NCBI RefSeq assembly: GCF_029626265.1
Contig: NZ_JARUBN010000001.1
Location: 2,790,001-2,854,000, forward strand
DNA: 64,000 bases
Reading direction: 5' to 3'
DNA from: Micromonospora sp. WMMD1102
Lineage (GTDB): Bacteria; Actinomycetota; Actinomycetes; Mycobacteriales; Micromonosporaceae
The position numbers and the translations under genes are program-made. Shown here one piece after another: positions 24,863 through 33,436 of the stretch. The number at the start of each line of letters is the position of its first letter. Position 1 is the stretch's first letter. Below the pieces are notes generated by a model. That model did not search any database. It saw only the letters and a program-made list of their open reading frames with translations, and had not been told where the DNA came from.

Positions 24863-24911
24863 GACCTCCGATGCCTGGCGGTGGGAGCATAACCGTTAGG
24901 CATCGGAGGTC
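24863..24911. promoter_or_regulatory. PadR operator candidate
   Basis: GACCTCCGATGCC (24863-24875) and GGCATCGGAGGTC (24899-24911) are perfect 13-bp inverted arms with a 23-bp spacer that includes TTATGCT, a possible -10 on the minus strand. The proximal arm overlaps the PadR ribosome site. Confidence 0.65.
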
Positions 24912-25098
24912 AAGGCAGACACGGGAGGAGACCCGATGGCCGGCAGCGGCAACCCCGGGCGACGGCACCGGAGGAGTTCATCCTCCGGACAGCCGCTGCC
25001 CGACCGGCGGTCGCCGGGGCGGGGTTGGATTCCAGGTCGATCGGCGGATGGAGCCGGGCTCCCCGGCACCGTCCCGCCTCGACCGACGGGAGACGACA

Positions 25099-26286
25099 TT
25101 GCCACGTACCCTTTCCGCGCTCGGCCTCGCCGGGGCGTTGCTGGCGACCGCCGTGGCGGTGCCGGCCAGTCAGGTGTCGGCCAGCCGGGTGCCGGACAGC
25201 AAGTTGCCGGCCAGTCAAGCGTCGGCCAGCCGGGTGCCGGACAGCCAGGCCGCGGCGCACGGCGACCGGTCGCGGCCGGTGGCCGCTGACCGCCCGCTGG
25301 TGATCGCGCACCGCGGCGCCAGCGGCTACCGCCCGGAGCACACCCTGGAGGCCTACCGGCTGGCGATCCGGATGGGTGCCGACTTCATCGAGCCCGACCT
25401 GGTCTCCACTCGGGACGGCGCGCTGGTGGCGCGGCACGAGAACGAGATCTCGGGTACCACCGACGTCGCCGCCCACCCCGAGTTCGCCGACCGGAGGACC
25501 ACGAAGACCATCGACGGAACCGCGGTGACCGGCTGGTTCACCGAGGACTTCACCCTGGCCGAGCTGCGGACGCTGCGGGCCAGGGAGCGGCTGCCGCAGG
25601 TGCGGGTCACCAACACGACCTTCGACGGCCGGTTCCCGGTGCCGACCCTCCAGGAGGTCGTCGACCTGGCCCGGACCGAGAGCCGGCGGCTGGGCCGGAC
25701 CATCGGGATCTACCCGGAGACCAAGCACCCCAGCTACTTCCGGTCGATCGGGCTGCCGCTGGAGGAGCCGCTGGTCCGGGTACTGCGGAAGAACGGTCTG
25801 ACCGGCCGCAAGGACCCGGTGATCATCCAGTCCTTCGAGACCGCCAACCTGCGCGAGTTGGACAGGCTGACCGACGTACGGCTGGTGCAGTTGCTGGACG
25901 CGAGCGGTCGGCCGTACGACTTCACCGTGGCCGGTGACCCGCGGAGCTATGCCGACCTGGTCAAGCCGGAGAACCTGCGCTGGATCGACGGCTACGCGGA
26001 CGGGATCGGGACGAACAAGAACCTGCTGGTGCCCCGGGACGCGAACGGCAGGCTGCTCGCCCCGACCACACTGGTCCGGGACGCCCACCGGGCCGGTCTG
26101 GTCGTGCACGCCTGGACGTTCCGGGCGGAGAACCAGTTCCTGCCGGTCGACTTCCGGATCGGCGCCGACCCGAACGCCCGGGGTGACATCGTCGCCGAGT
26201 ACGAACTCTTCTACGGCCTCGGCCTGGACGGCGTGTTCAGCGACCACCCGGACACCGCAGTGGCGGCCCGGGTCGGCCTAGGCTGA
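25099..26286 (+). CDS. Secreted glycerophosphodiester phosphodiesterase
   Basis: About 395 aa. A signal peptide (SALGLAGALLATAVAVPASQ) and a repetitive Ser/Ala/Pro linker precede a GDPD TIM barrel: LVIAHRGASGYRPEHTLEAY (catalytic His and Arg), GADFIEPDLVSTRDGALVAR (metal-binding Glu and Asp) and HENEISGTTD. It hydrolyses glycerophosphodiesters to glycerol-3-phosphate, probably outside the membrane for phosphate or lipid turnover. TTG 25099 is preferred because GGGAG lies 6 bp before it and it opens the signal peptide; ATG 25048 is an alternative. It is divergent from the PadR operon. Confidence 0.9.
   Translation: MPRTLSALGLAGALLATAVAVPASQVSASRVPDSKLPASQASASRVPDSQAAAHGDRSRPVAADRPLVIAHRGASGYRPEHTLEAYRLAIRMGADFIEPDLVSTRDGALVARHENEISGTTDVAAHPEFADRRTTKTIDGTAVTGWFTEDFTLAELRTLRARERLPQVRVTNTTFDGRFPVPTLQEVVDLARTESRRLGRTIGIYPETKHPSYFRSIGLPLEEPLVRVLRKNGLTGRKDPVIIQSFETANLRELDRLTDVRLVQLLDASGRPYDFTVAGDPRSYADLVKPENLRWIDGYADGIGTNKNLLVPRDANGRLLAPTTLVRDAHRAGLVVHAWTFRAENQFLPVDFRIGADPNARGDIVAEYELFYGLGLDGVFSDHPDTAVAARVGLG
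25162..25248 (+). repeat. 45-bp in-frame tandem duplication in the GDPD linker
   Basis: Two near-identical units (25162-25206, 25207-25248) encode PASQVSASRVPDSKL and PASQASASRVPDSQ, just after the signal peptide. This is a recent duplication in a flexible linker. Confidence 0.8.
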
Positions 26287-26460
26287 CCAGCCCGCCGGCA
26301 CGGGGCCAGCCCGCCGGCACCGGTGGGTGCTCGCCCTCACCCGGGGCGCCATCCACCGGTCCGCCGATGCCGCGTTATCCCGGTCCACTGGCCGGAGATC
26401 GTGGTATGACTGCCGGGTGACAGGGCAGATCCGGACAACACGGAAATTCCGCAGCGGCCG

Positions 26461-27651
26461 ATGACGGGCGGCCGCCTCGGCGACTCCAGGAGCCAGGGAC
26501 GCCCCACCTACCTGGAACTTCTCCTCGACCTGGTGTACGTCTTCGCGCTCACCCGGCTCTCCCAGCGGCTGACCTACGACTTCACCATGAGCCGTCGTAC
26601 CCTCCTCTCCGAACTCGGGCAGACCCTGCTGGTCCTGCTCGCCCTCTGGCAGGTCTGGCTGCTCACCGCCTGGATGACCAGCCGGTTCGATCCGCGCCGG
26701 ATCGAGATCCAGATCATCATCGTCGCGTCGATGTTCGGCGCCATGATCATGGCCGTGTCGCTGCCGCTGGCCTTCGGCGAGCGTGGCGTGATCTTCGCCA
26801 GCACCTTCGTCGCAGTGCACATCGGTCGCCCGCTGCTGCTGGTCCTGGTGCAACGCGGCCATCCCCGGCAGCCGGTGTCGATCCGGATCCTGTTCTGGTC
26901 GACCCTCGCCTCGGTGGGCTGGATTGCCGGGGCGCTCACCGGTGGTGCCGGACGCGGCATCTGCTGGACGGCGGCGGTGGTCGTGGAGTTCCTCGGTGCC
27001 GCCCTGCGCTGGCCGACCCCGGGCTACGGCCGCAGCGACTCGACCTTCTGGGGCATCGGGGCGGCCCACCTGGCCGAGCGGTACCAGCAGGTGTTGCTGA
27101 TCGCACTCGGTGAGACGATCCTGGTCACCGGGTTCATCCTCAGCGACGTCGGCTTCGCCGTGGAGCGGACCTCGATCTTCGTGGCGAGCTTCGTCACCAC
27201 GGTGCTCTTCTGGCGCACCTACTTCTACCAGCCGGCCGGGTCGACACTGGCCGCGGCCTTCGAACGCAGCAGCGACCCGCTCCGGTTCAGCCGGTCGGCC
27301 GGCTACACCCACCTGGTCATGGTCTGCGGGATCGTCGCCACGGCGGTGGGGTACGGCCTGCTGATCGAGGACCCGTATGCCGGGCGGGACCCGAGCTGGC
27401 TCGTCCTCATCTTCGGTGGCCCCGTCCTCTTCCTGCTCGGCAGGGTGTGGTTCGAGCGCGAGGCGAGCCGGCGGATTCCGGTGACCTGGTCGGCCGGGCT
27501 GCTCTGCTTCGCCCTGCTCACGCCGGTCGCCGCCGTACTGCCGATGCTGGCCGCGCCGTTCCTGGCCACCACGGTCATGGCCGGGGTCGTCGTCGCCGAC
27601 GTGCTGCGGGACCCCGGGCAGTTCGCCATCGAACCCAATCCACCGATGTGA
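26461..27651 (+). CDS. Low temperature requirement protein A (LtrA) family
   Basis: A 396-aa polytopic membrane protein with about ten hydrophobic segments. Family features are YLELLLDLVYVFALTRLSQR near the N-terminus and AHLAERYQQVLLIALGETIL at about residue 202-221. LtrA was named from a Listeria cold-growth mutant; the biochemical function is unknown. ATG 26461 lacks a strong ribosome site. The gene stands alone, separated from the GDPD gene by 174 bp with no evident feature. Confidence 0.92.
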   Translation: MTGGRLGDSRSQGRPTYLELLLDLVYVFALTRLSQRLTYDFTMSRRTLLSELGQTLLVLLALWQVWLLTAWMTSRFDPRRIEIQIIIVASMFGAMIMAVSLPLAFGERGVIFASTFVAVHIGRPLLLVLVQRGHPRQPVSIRILFWSTLASVGWIAGALTGGAGRGICWTAAVVVEFLGAALRWPTPGYGRSDSTFWGIGAAHLAERYQQVLLIALGETILVTGFILSDVGFAVERTSIFVASFVTTVLFWRTYFYQPAGSTLAAAFERSSDPLRFSRSAGYTHLVMVCGIVATAVGYGLLIEDPYAGRDPSWLVLIFGGPVLFLLGRVWFEREASRRIPVTWSAGLLCFALLTPVAAVLPMLAAPFLATTVMAGVVVADVLRDPGQFAIEPNPPM

Positions 27652-27670
27652 CCACGAGCCGGCGGACCAC

Positions 27671-27724
27671 GAGCGGGCTGAAGCAGCCGAGCGGGCTGAA
27701 GCAGCCGAGCGGGCTGAAGCAGCC
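27671..27724 (+). repeat. Three exact 18-bp tandem repeats
   Basis: GAGCGGGCTGAAGCAGCC occurs three times without a gap, followed by degenerate copies to about 27765. TGGCCGGTGTGCGGTG occurs twice further on (near 27770 and 27804). No gene is supported in 27652-27922. Confidence 0.85.
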
Positions 27725-27922
27725 GAGCCGGCGGACCACGAGCAGGCGGAAGCGGCCGAGCGGGCGGAGTTGGCCGGTGTGCGGTGGCCGACCTGGCCGG
27801 AGGTGGCCGGTGTGCGGTGACCGAGGAGGCGGAGCTGGCTGGCCTGGACCGGTCCGGTGGCAGGTCGCCCAGCCAGGCTGACCCTGGCAGGATCGTCGGC
27901 AGTCGACCGACGGGAGGGACGG

Positions 27923-29320
27923 ATGCTGCTGCCGGCGCTGGGTGGCCGCCTACCCGACCGCCCGGACGCGATCCGGGTCGACGGCGAGCCCGCCTCCTGG
28001 GCGGAACTCCGGGCGGCGGCCGAGGCGGTGGCCAGCCGGCTGGTCGGAGCGCCGGCCGTCGCCGTGCACGCCACCGCCACGCTTCCCGGCGTCGTCGGCG
28101 TGCTCGGCGGGTTACTGGCCGGGGTACCGGTGGTGCCGGTGCCCGCCGACGCCGGACCGGTGGAACTCGCGCACATCCTCACCGACTCCGGGGCCGCGCT
28201 GCTGCTGGCGGACGTCCCGCCGCCGCATCCGGTGCCGGTGCCGGTCGAGCCGGTCCGCGCCGGCCGGCCCGCGTCGGGCGGCGGGCTTGCCGAACCACCG
28301 GGTACGGCCACCGCGCTGATCCTCTACACCAGCGGCACGACCGGGGCGCCCAAGGGCGTCCTGCTGACCCGGGACGCGATCGCGCACGACCTGGACGCCC
28401 TGGCGCAGGCGTGGGCGTGGAGCCCCGACGACATCCTGGTGCACGGGCTGCCGCTGTACCACGTGCACGGGCTGGTGCTCGGCGTACTCGGCGCGCTGCG
28501 GGTCGGCTGCCGACTGGTGCACACCGGCCGGCCGCTGCCGGGACGGTACGCGGCGGCCGGCGGGACGCTGCTGTTCGGCGTACCGACGGTCTGGTCGAGG
28601 ATCGCCGACGACCCGTCGTCGGCCCGTGCGCTGAGCGCTGCCCGGTTACTTGTCTCCGGCAGCGCGCCGCTGCCGGAACCGGTCTTCGCCCGGCTGGCCG
28701 GACTGACCGGGCACCGGCCGGTCGAGCGGTACGGCATGACCGAGACCCTGATCACGGTCAGCACCCGGGCCGACGGGGACCGCCCGCCCGGACACGTCGG
28801 TCTGCCGCTGCCCGGGGTGCGGACCCGGCTGGTCGACGACGCCGGTGCGGTGCTGCCGGCCGACGGGGAGAGCATCGGCGAACTCCAGGTCCGGGGTCCG
28901 ACCCTCTTCGCCGGCTACCTGGGGATGCCGGAGGCGACCGCCGCCGCGCACACCCCGGACGGCTGGTTCCGCACCGGTGACGTGGCGACGGTCCGCCCGG
29001 ACGGGCAGCACCGGATCGTCGGCCGGGCCAGCACCGACCTGATCAAGAGCGGCGGGTACCGGATCGGCGCCGGTGAGGTGGAGAACATGCTGCTGGCACA
29101 TCCCGGGGTCCGAGAGGCGGCGGTGGTCGGGGCGCCGCACCCGGACCTCGGGCAGGAGGTGGTGGCGTACGTCGTCGGCGACGGCGTGACCGCCCAGGCC
29201 CTGATCGACTTCGTCGCCACCGGGCTGTCCCGGCACAAGCGGCCCCGCCGGGTGCACCTGGTCGAGGCGCTGCCCCGCAACGCCATGGGCAAGGTGCAGA
29301 AGCGGCAACTGCCGGGCTGA
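27923..29320 (+). CDS. Acyl-CoA synthetase (malonyl-CoA synthetase/MatB-like AMP-binding enzyme)
   Basis: A 465-aa ANL-family enzyme that adenylates a carboxylate and transfers it to CoA. Motifs: LILYTSGTTGAPKG (phosphate loop), VERYGMTETL (A5), DGWFRTGDV (A7), STDLIKSGGYRIG (hinge) and RNAMGKVQK (catalytic Lys). The short length and motif context resemble MatB-type short-chain or dicarboxylate ligases, but the specificity is not certain. ATG 27923 follows GGGAGGG. It precedes a radical-SAM gene by about 220 bp on the same strand; no functional tie is evident. Confidence 0.9.
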   Translation: MLLPALGGRLPDRPDAIRVDGEPASWAELRAAAEAVASRLVGAPAVAVHATATLPGVVGVLGGLLAGVPVVPVPADAGPVELAHILTDSGAALLLADVPPPHPVPVPVEPVRAGRPASGGGLAEPPGTATALILYTSGTTGAPKGVLLTRDAIAHDLDALAQAWAWSPDDILVHGLPLYHVHGLVLGVLGALRVGCRLVHTGRPLPGRYAAAGGTLLFGVPTVWSRIADDPSSARALSAARLLVSGSAPLPEPVFARLAGLTGHRPVERYGMTETLITVSTRADGDRPPGHVGLPLPGVRTRLVDDAGAVLPADGESIGELQVRGPTLFAGYLGMPEATAAAHTPDGWFRTGDVATVRPDGQHRIVGRASTDLIKSGGYRIGAGEVENMLLAHPGVREAAVVGAPHPDLGQEVVAYVVGDGVTAQALIDFVATGLSRHKRPRRVHLVEALPRNAMGKVQKRQLPG

Positions 29321-29540
29321 CCGGAGCGGCGACCGCCGGGCTGACCGGCCCGGGATGTGATCTTCGTCCATCGGTACGCCCAGGCTTGATCCACCGGCCG
29401 GGGCCGGCGGATGCCCGGGTAGCGTGGTCGGGAGCACACCGCCGAGGAGGCGGTCGCCGGAGGACCGGCCCGGGGTGCCATGGTGACGGCAGGCTCGCCG
29501 GGGACCCGGCGGCGTCGTGGCGGAGGAGAAGAGGGCGCGC

Positions 29541-30845
29541 GTGCAGACCCGCACTGATCTCGTCGAGGACCTGATGGGGCGCTTTCCGCACATTCCACGC
29601 GAGGCGGTCATCAAGGAGGACCTGCTGCGCGGCGGCATGGCGTTCGACGACTCGGCGCTGACCGACAACGAGAACGGCGAGGTCAAGCCGAAGTCGTACT
29701 TCATCTTCTCCTTCGACCACCGGACCCTGCCCGAGCTGGGTTCGGCGGCGCTGCGCCGGCCACCGGAGGAGATCGTCCTGACCGGCGGCCCGTACGAGCT
29801 GCGCCGCACGGTCGTCTCGGTGCGGGTCAACCCGGACTCGCCGTACCGGGTGAAGGACGGCGGGGACGGTGTGCTCCGGCTCTATCTCGACGACCGGCCG
29901 ATCGCCGACGTCGGACTGCCGCCGATGCCGGAGTACTACCGGCACACCCTGGCCGGCGGCAAGTCGGTGATGGAGGTCGCCCCGACCATCCAGTGGGGTT
30001 ACCTGATCTATCTGACCGTCTTCCGGGTCTGCCAGTACTTCGGCGCCAAGGAGGAGTGCCAGTACTGCGACATCAACCACAACTGGCGGCAGCACAAGGC
30101 GGCCGGGCGGCCGTACACCGGGGTGAAGCCGGTGGCCGAGGTGCTGGAGGCGATGGAGATCATCGACCGGCACGACACCCTCGGCGCGTCGAAGGCGTAC
30201 ACGCTGACCGGGGGGAGTGTCACCTCCAAGGTCGACGGGCTGGCCGAGGCCGACTTCTACGGCCGGTACGCCAAGGCGATCGAGGAGCGGTTCCCGGGCC
30301 GGTGGATCGGCAAGGTCGTCGCGCAGGCCCTGCCCAAGGCGGACGTGCAGCGGTTCCACGACTACGGCATCCGGATCTACCATCCCAACTACGAGGTCTG
30401 GGACAAGCGGCTGTTCGAGCTCTACTGCCCAGGCAAGGAGCGGTACGTCGGCCGCGAGGAGTGGCACCGTCGCATCCTCGACTCCGCCGAGATCTTCGGC
30501 CCGCGCAACGTGATCCCGAACTTCGTGGCCGGGATCGAGATGGCCGAGCCGTTCGGCTTCGGCACCGTCGACGAGGCGATCGAGTCGACCACCGAGGGAC
30601 TCCAGTTCTTCATGTCCCGGGGGATCACGCCCCGGTTCACCACCTGGTGCCCGGAACCGACCACCCCGCTCGGCCGGACCAACCCGCAGGGCGCACCGCT
30701 GGAGTACCACATCCGGCTGCTGGAGGCGTACCGGGCGACGATGGAGGCGAACGGCCTGAGCAGCCCGCCCGGGTACGGCCCGCCCGGCGCCGGCAACGCG
30801 GTCTTCTCGGTCAGCTCGTTCATGGACACCCTGCCGGCGGCCTGA
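29541..30845 (+). CDS. Radical SAM protein with CX8CX2C cluster motif
   Basis: About 434 aa. The iron-sulfur motif is C164-x8-C173-x2-C176 (VCQYFGAKEECQYCDIN), not the canonical CX3CX2C but close to the CX9CX2C of Elp3-like enzymes. The following text fits a radical-SAM barrel: AYTLTGGSVTSKVDG (the GGE-like strand), GRWIGKVVAQALPKADVQRF and NVIPNFVAGIEMAEPFGFG. No SPASM or B12 domain is seen. GTG 29541 is taken as start (AAGAGGG upstream); GTG 29517 is possible. There is no peptide precursor or partner next to it, so the substrate is unknown. Confidence 0.85.
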   Translation: MQTRTDLVEDLMGRFPHIPREAVIKEDLLRGGMAFDDSALTDNENGEVKPKSYFIFSFDHRTLPELGSAALRRPPEEIVLTGGPYELRRTVVSVRVNPDSPYRVKDGGDGVLRLYLDDRPIADVGLPPMPEYYRHTLAGGKSVMEVAPTIQWGYLIYLTVFRVCQYFGAKEECQYCDINHNWRQHKAAGRPYTGVKPVAEVLEAMEIIDRHDTLGASKAYTLTGGSVTSKVDGLAEADFYGRYAKAIEERFPGRWIGKVVAQALPKADVQRFHDYGIRIYHPNYEVWDKRLFELYCPGKERYVGREEWHRRILDSAEIFGPRNVIPNFVAGIEMAEPFGFGTVDEAIESTTEGLQFFMSRGITPRFTTWCPEPTTPLGRTNPQGAPLEYHIRLLEAYRATMEANGLSSPPGYGPPGAGNAVFSVSSFMDTLPAA

Positions 30846-31023
30846 CTCCTTCGCGATCGGCCTGGCGCCTGGCGACCGGCCCGAGGCTCGGGGGCGGCCC
30901 GCGTGCGGCCCCGGGCGGTGGCCTTCCGGAAGGTCCGGTGGGCGGCTTTCCTGAGGCTCCGGAGCGGCCTGGCGTGAGGCTCTGGGCGGCGTCCGCCTGA
31001 CGCTCTGGGCGACAGGAGCCCGG

Positions 31024-31599
31024 GTGCGTCCGTCGCGCTGCACGCCCGCTCCCGGACCGTCGGCTCGGCCAGGCCGGCGAGCAGTGGCATTCGCCCTCGC
31101 CCTCTCCGCCGGGTGCGGCCGGTTCGGCGGCGACGGCCCGCCGGCAACGGACCCTGGTGCTGCCCCGCCGGCCGTCGGCGGTGCCGCCCCGGGGACCGAG
31201 CCGACCGACACGGCACCGGCGGCACCGGCGGCCGGTCCGCTGGATGCCTGCGCACTCGTCACCAGGGCGGAGGCGGAGAAGCTGGCCGGTACGCCGCTCG
31301 AGGACGCCGTACCGGTCCGGGAGACGTGCACCTACACCGGACCCGTCACCGGACCCACGGCACAGGTGGAGGTCTACGTCGGCGACGGGGCGAAGAAGTT
31401 CCTCGACATCGAGCGTGAGCTCGGGCACGAGATCTGGCCGCTGCCCGGCGTCGGCGACGAGGCGTACGCCGAGGACGGTGCCGTCTTCGTCCAGAAGGGC
31501 GGCCGGTGGGTCGCGGTGAAGCTGGTGCTGCTCGCCGACCCGAAGGAGAGCCGCGAGCCGCTGGAGCAGGTGGCCGGTACCGTCGCCAGCCGGATGTGA
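31024..31599 (+). CDS. Lipoprotein, DUF3558-like
   Basis: A 191-aa secreted protein. The signal region ends in lipobox LSAGC with C31 as the lipidation site, then a Pro/Ala/Thr linker to about residue 72. A globular domain follows (LDACALVTRAEAEKLAGTPL, CTYTGP, LPGVGDEAYAEDGAVFVQKG), as in DUF3558-type actinobacterial lipoproteins of unknown function. The start is GTG 31024. The upstream 180 bp is low-complexity with repeated GAGGCTC-type words and no gene. Confidence 0.8.
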   Translation: MRPSRCTPAPGPSARPGRRAVAFALALSAGCGRFGGDGPPATDPGAAPPAVGGAAPGTEPTDTAPAAPAAGPLDACALVTRAEAEKLAGTPLEDAVPVRETCTYTGPVTGPTAQVEVYVGDGAKKFLDIERELGHEIWPLPGVGDEAYAEDGAVFVQKGGRWVAVKLVLLADPKESREPLEQVAGTVASRM

Positions 31600-31715
31600 C
31601 TACGTCCGGAGGTAACCTCCGGATCGAGGTTCGAAACCGCGTCATCCGTTCTGTCGTCGCCAGACCATGATCGACGGAGAATTTCTTCCGGTGGGGTAAA
31701 TGGATGGGGGCGCTG

Positions 31716-32213
31716 ATGCGTAAACCCCGTGTGGACCGAGAACGGAAGGACTTCGCGGACTTCTACCAGCGCTCCCGAGACAACTGCCTGCGCGCCGTAC
31801 TGGCTGGTACGGGCGATCGCGCGCTGGCCGAGGATCTGGTCGCTGAGGCGTACGCGCGCGCCTGGGCCTCCTGGCCGCGGGTGAGCCGGCATCCGGCACC
31901 GGCGGCGTGGGTGGTGCGCACCGCACTCAACGTCCGGGTGTCCTGGTGGCGGCGACGCCGGCGGGAGGTGGCCCTCGACGGCCACGAGCGGGCGTCCCCC
32001 GTCGAGGACGACTTCGACACCGACGACGCCCTGCTGGAAGCCGTTCGCCGGCTGCCGCGGCGGCAGCGTGAGGTGGTCGTGTTGCGCATCTGGCTCGACC
32101 TGGACACCAGGTCCGTGGCCGAGGTGTTGAACATTTCCGCCCAGACCGTAGCCGTCCATCTGTCCCGTGCCACCGCAACCCTGCGCGCGCAGCTCGTGCC
32201 CGCAGCCCGTTAG
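31716..32213 (+). CDS. ECF sigma factor (SigE-type, sigma-70 regions 2 and 4)
   Basis: A 165-aa ECF sigma factor. Region 2 covers FADFYQRSRDNCLRAVLAGT and AEDLVAEAYARAWASWPRVS; region 4 covers LPRRQREVVVLRIWLDLDTR and SVAEVLNISAQTVAVHLSRA. ATG 31716 follows GGGGGCG; ATG 31704 is an alternative. The next gene, 11 bp downstream, is a single-pass membrane protein that may serve as its membrane-anchored regulator. The promoters recognised cannot be derived from the sequence. Confidence 0.92.
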   Translation: MRKPRVDRERKDFADFYQRSRDNCLRAVLAGTGDRALAEDLVAEAYARAWASWPRVSRHPAPAAWVVRTALNVRVSWWRRRRREVALDGHERASPVEDDFDTDDALLEAVRRLPRRQREVVVLRIWLDLDTRSVAEVLNISAQTVAVHLSRATATLRAQLVPAAR

Positions 32214-32224
32214 GAGATTGGATC

Positions 32225-33226
32225 ATGAACGACGATGAGGTGTGGGACGCGGTGAAGCAGACCCTCTCCGACGTACGGATGGATCGTCCGGTCGAGGCGA
32301 TCGAGCGGCGCGGCCGGGCCCGGCGACGCAGGCGCGGCGTGTTCGGCGTGGCCGCCGGTGGCGGCATCGCGGCCGTGGCCGCGCTCGCGCTGGCCCTGCC
32401 GATGGCCACCGGGTCCGGCACGGCCCCGGCTCCGACCGGCCCGGACAACCAGGCGGCTGGATCCGCCTCCCCGGCACCGGCCGGCGACATCAAGCTCGTG
32501 TCCCTGGCGGCCAGCCTCACGGCAGCGGACGCCCCGCTGCCCGGCGACGCGTCGCTGATCGTCGAGAAGGTCGACGTCCGTCGGGGTACCGTGCCGTCTC
32601 GTACCCGGTACCACCTGTACGCCGACAGCGGCGAGTACTACTACACGGAGGCCAGGCGCGAACTTCCGCGTGTGGTCGCTCGTGCCGAGAACCTCGGCAA
32701 CGGCTTCCACGCCCGTGGGGTGGCGGCGGCGCGGAACGCGGCAACCGGTGACCTCGGCAGAGCCCGCGAGCAAATGATCAACTCGGTGTACGACGAGGGG
32801 CAGCCCTCCACCACCGCCGAGCAGGAGAAACAGCGAACGGAAGTCCTTCGGCAGAAGGGGGTCCCGAACCCGCCGCCGCTCACCGACAGGGACCGGGAGA
32901 GGATCGCCGACAACCACCTCTGGGTCAACAGCGTCGACGTGCTCTCCGCCGGGGGAGGCGACCCGGAGGTACGGGCGGGCGTGCTCCGCCTGGTCTCCAC
33001 CATCCCCGACGTCACCGTCGTGGAGTCGACGACCGGCGGGCAGCCCACCCTGACCATCACCGCGGGGGTATGGACGGACGACACCGAACAGGTGCTGACG
33101 ATCAACGCCCAGAACGGTGTGCCGATCAGGGCCGTGCTCGACGACCCGGGCGCGGGGACCTCCTTCGTGCAGACGTTCCAGGTCTCCCGGGTGACGGTCG
33201 CCGACATCAGGGCCGGCAGGTTCTGA
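32225..33226 (+). CDS. Single-pass membrane protein downstream of ECF sigma factor
   Basis: A 333-aa protein with a short cytoplasmic N-terminus (MNDDEVWDAVKQTLSDVRMD), an Arg cluster, a TM helix at ~38-62 (VAAGGGIAAVAALALALPMA) and a large extracytoplasmic domain (VEKVDVRRGTVPSRTRYHLY and later DNHLWVNSVDVLSAGGGDPE). The layout matches actinobacterial CU044_5270-type proteins that follow sigma factor genes. No zinc anti-sigma motif (HXXXCXXC) is present, so an anti-sigma role is only suggested by position. ATG 32225 follows AGGAG. Confidence 0.75.
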   Translation: MNDDEVWDAVKQTLSDVRMDRPVEAIERRGRARRRRRGVFGVAAGGGIAAVAALALALPMATGSGTAPAPTGPDNQAAGSASPAPAGDIKLVSLAASLTAADAPLPGDASLIVEKVDVRRGTVPSRTRYHLYADSGEYYYTEARRELPRVVARAENLGNGFHARGVAAARNAATGDLGRAREQMINSVYDEGQPSTTAEQEKQRTEVLRQKGVPNPPPLTDRDRERIADNHLWVNSVDVLSAGGGDPEVRAGVLRLVSTIPDVTVVESTTGGQPTLTITAGVWTDDTEQVLTINAQNGVPIRAVLDDPGAGTSFVQTFQVSRVTVADIRAGRF

Positions 33227-33244
33227 CCGTCGCACCTTCCCGTG

Positions 33245-33273
33245 CGCGCCGTCCGCACCGTCCGGGCGGCGCG
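33245..33273. terminator. Hairpin between converging genes
   Basis: CGCGCCG (33245-33251) pairs perfectly with CGGCGCG (33267-33273). It lies 19 bp after the membrane-protein stop, in the gap between converging genes. The remaining 160 bp shows nothing else. Confidence 0.45.
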
Positions 33274-33436
33274 TACGGCCGCGTTCGGGTGACGGGTCGC
33301 TGGCGCAACCTTCGGGCGTGCGGGCTACCGACCGCCGCGCCCGCACCCGCGCGAGTCCTCGCTCGTGCACGTCCGGGAGCCGAGCCACCCGAGCCACTGC
33401 TCGGAGCAACACGTCGGAACAGCCCGACGAGGACTG

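Noticed and set aside
27447..27881. Frame containing GLKQPS repeats near the LtrA stop
   Set aside because: It overlaps the 3' end of LtrA in another frame and continues through non-coding tandem repeats.
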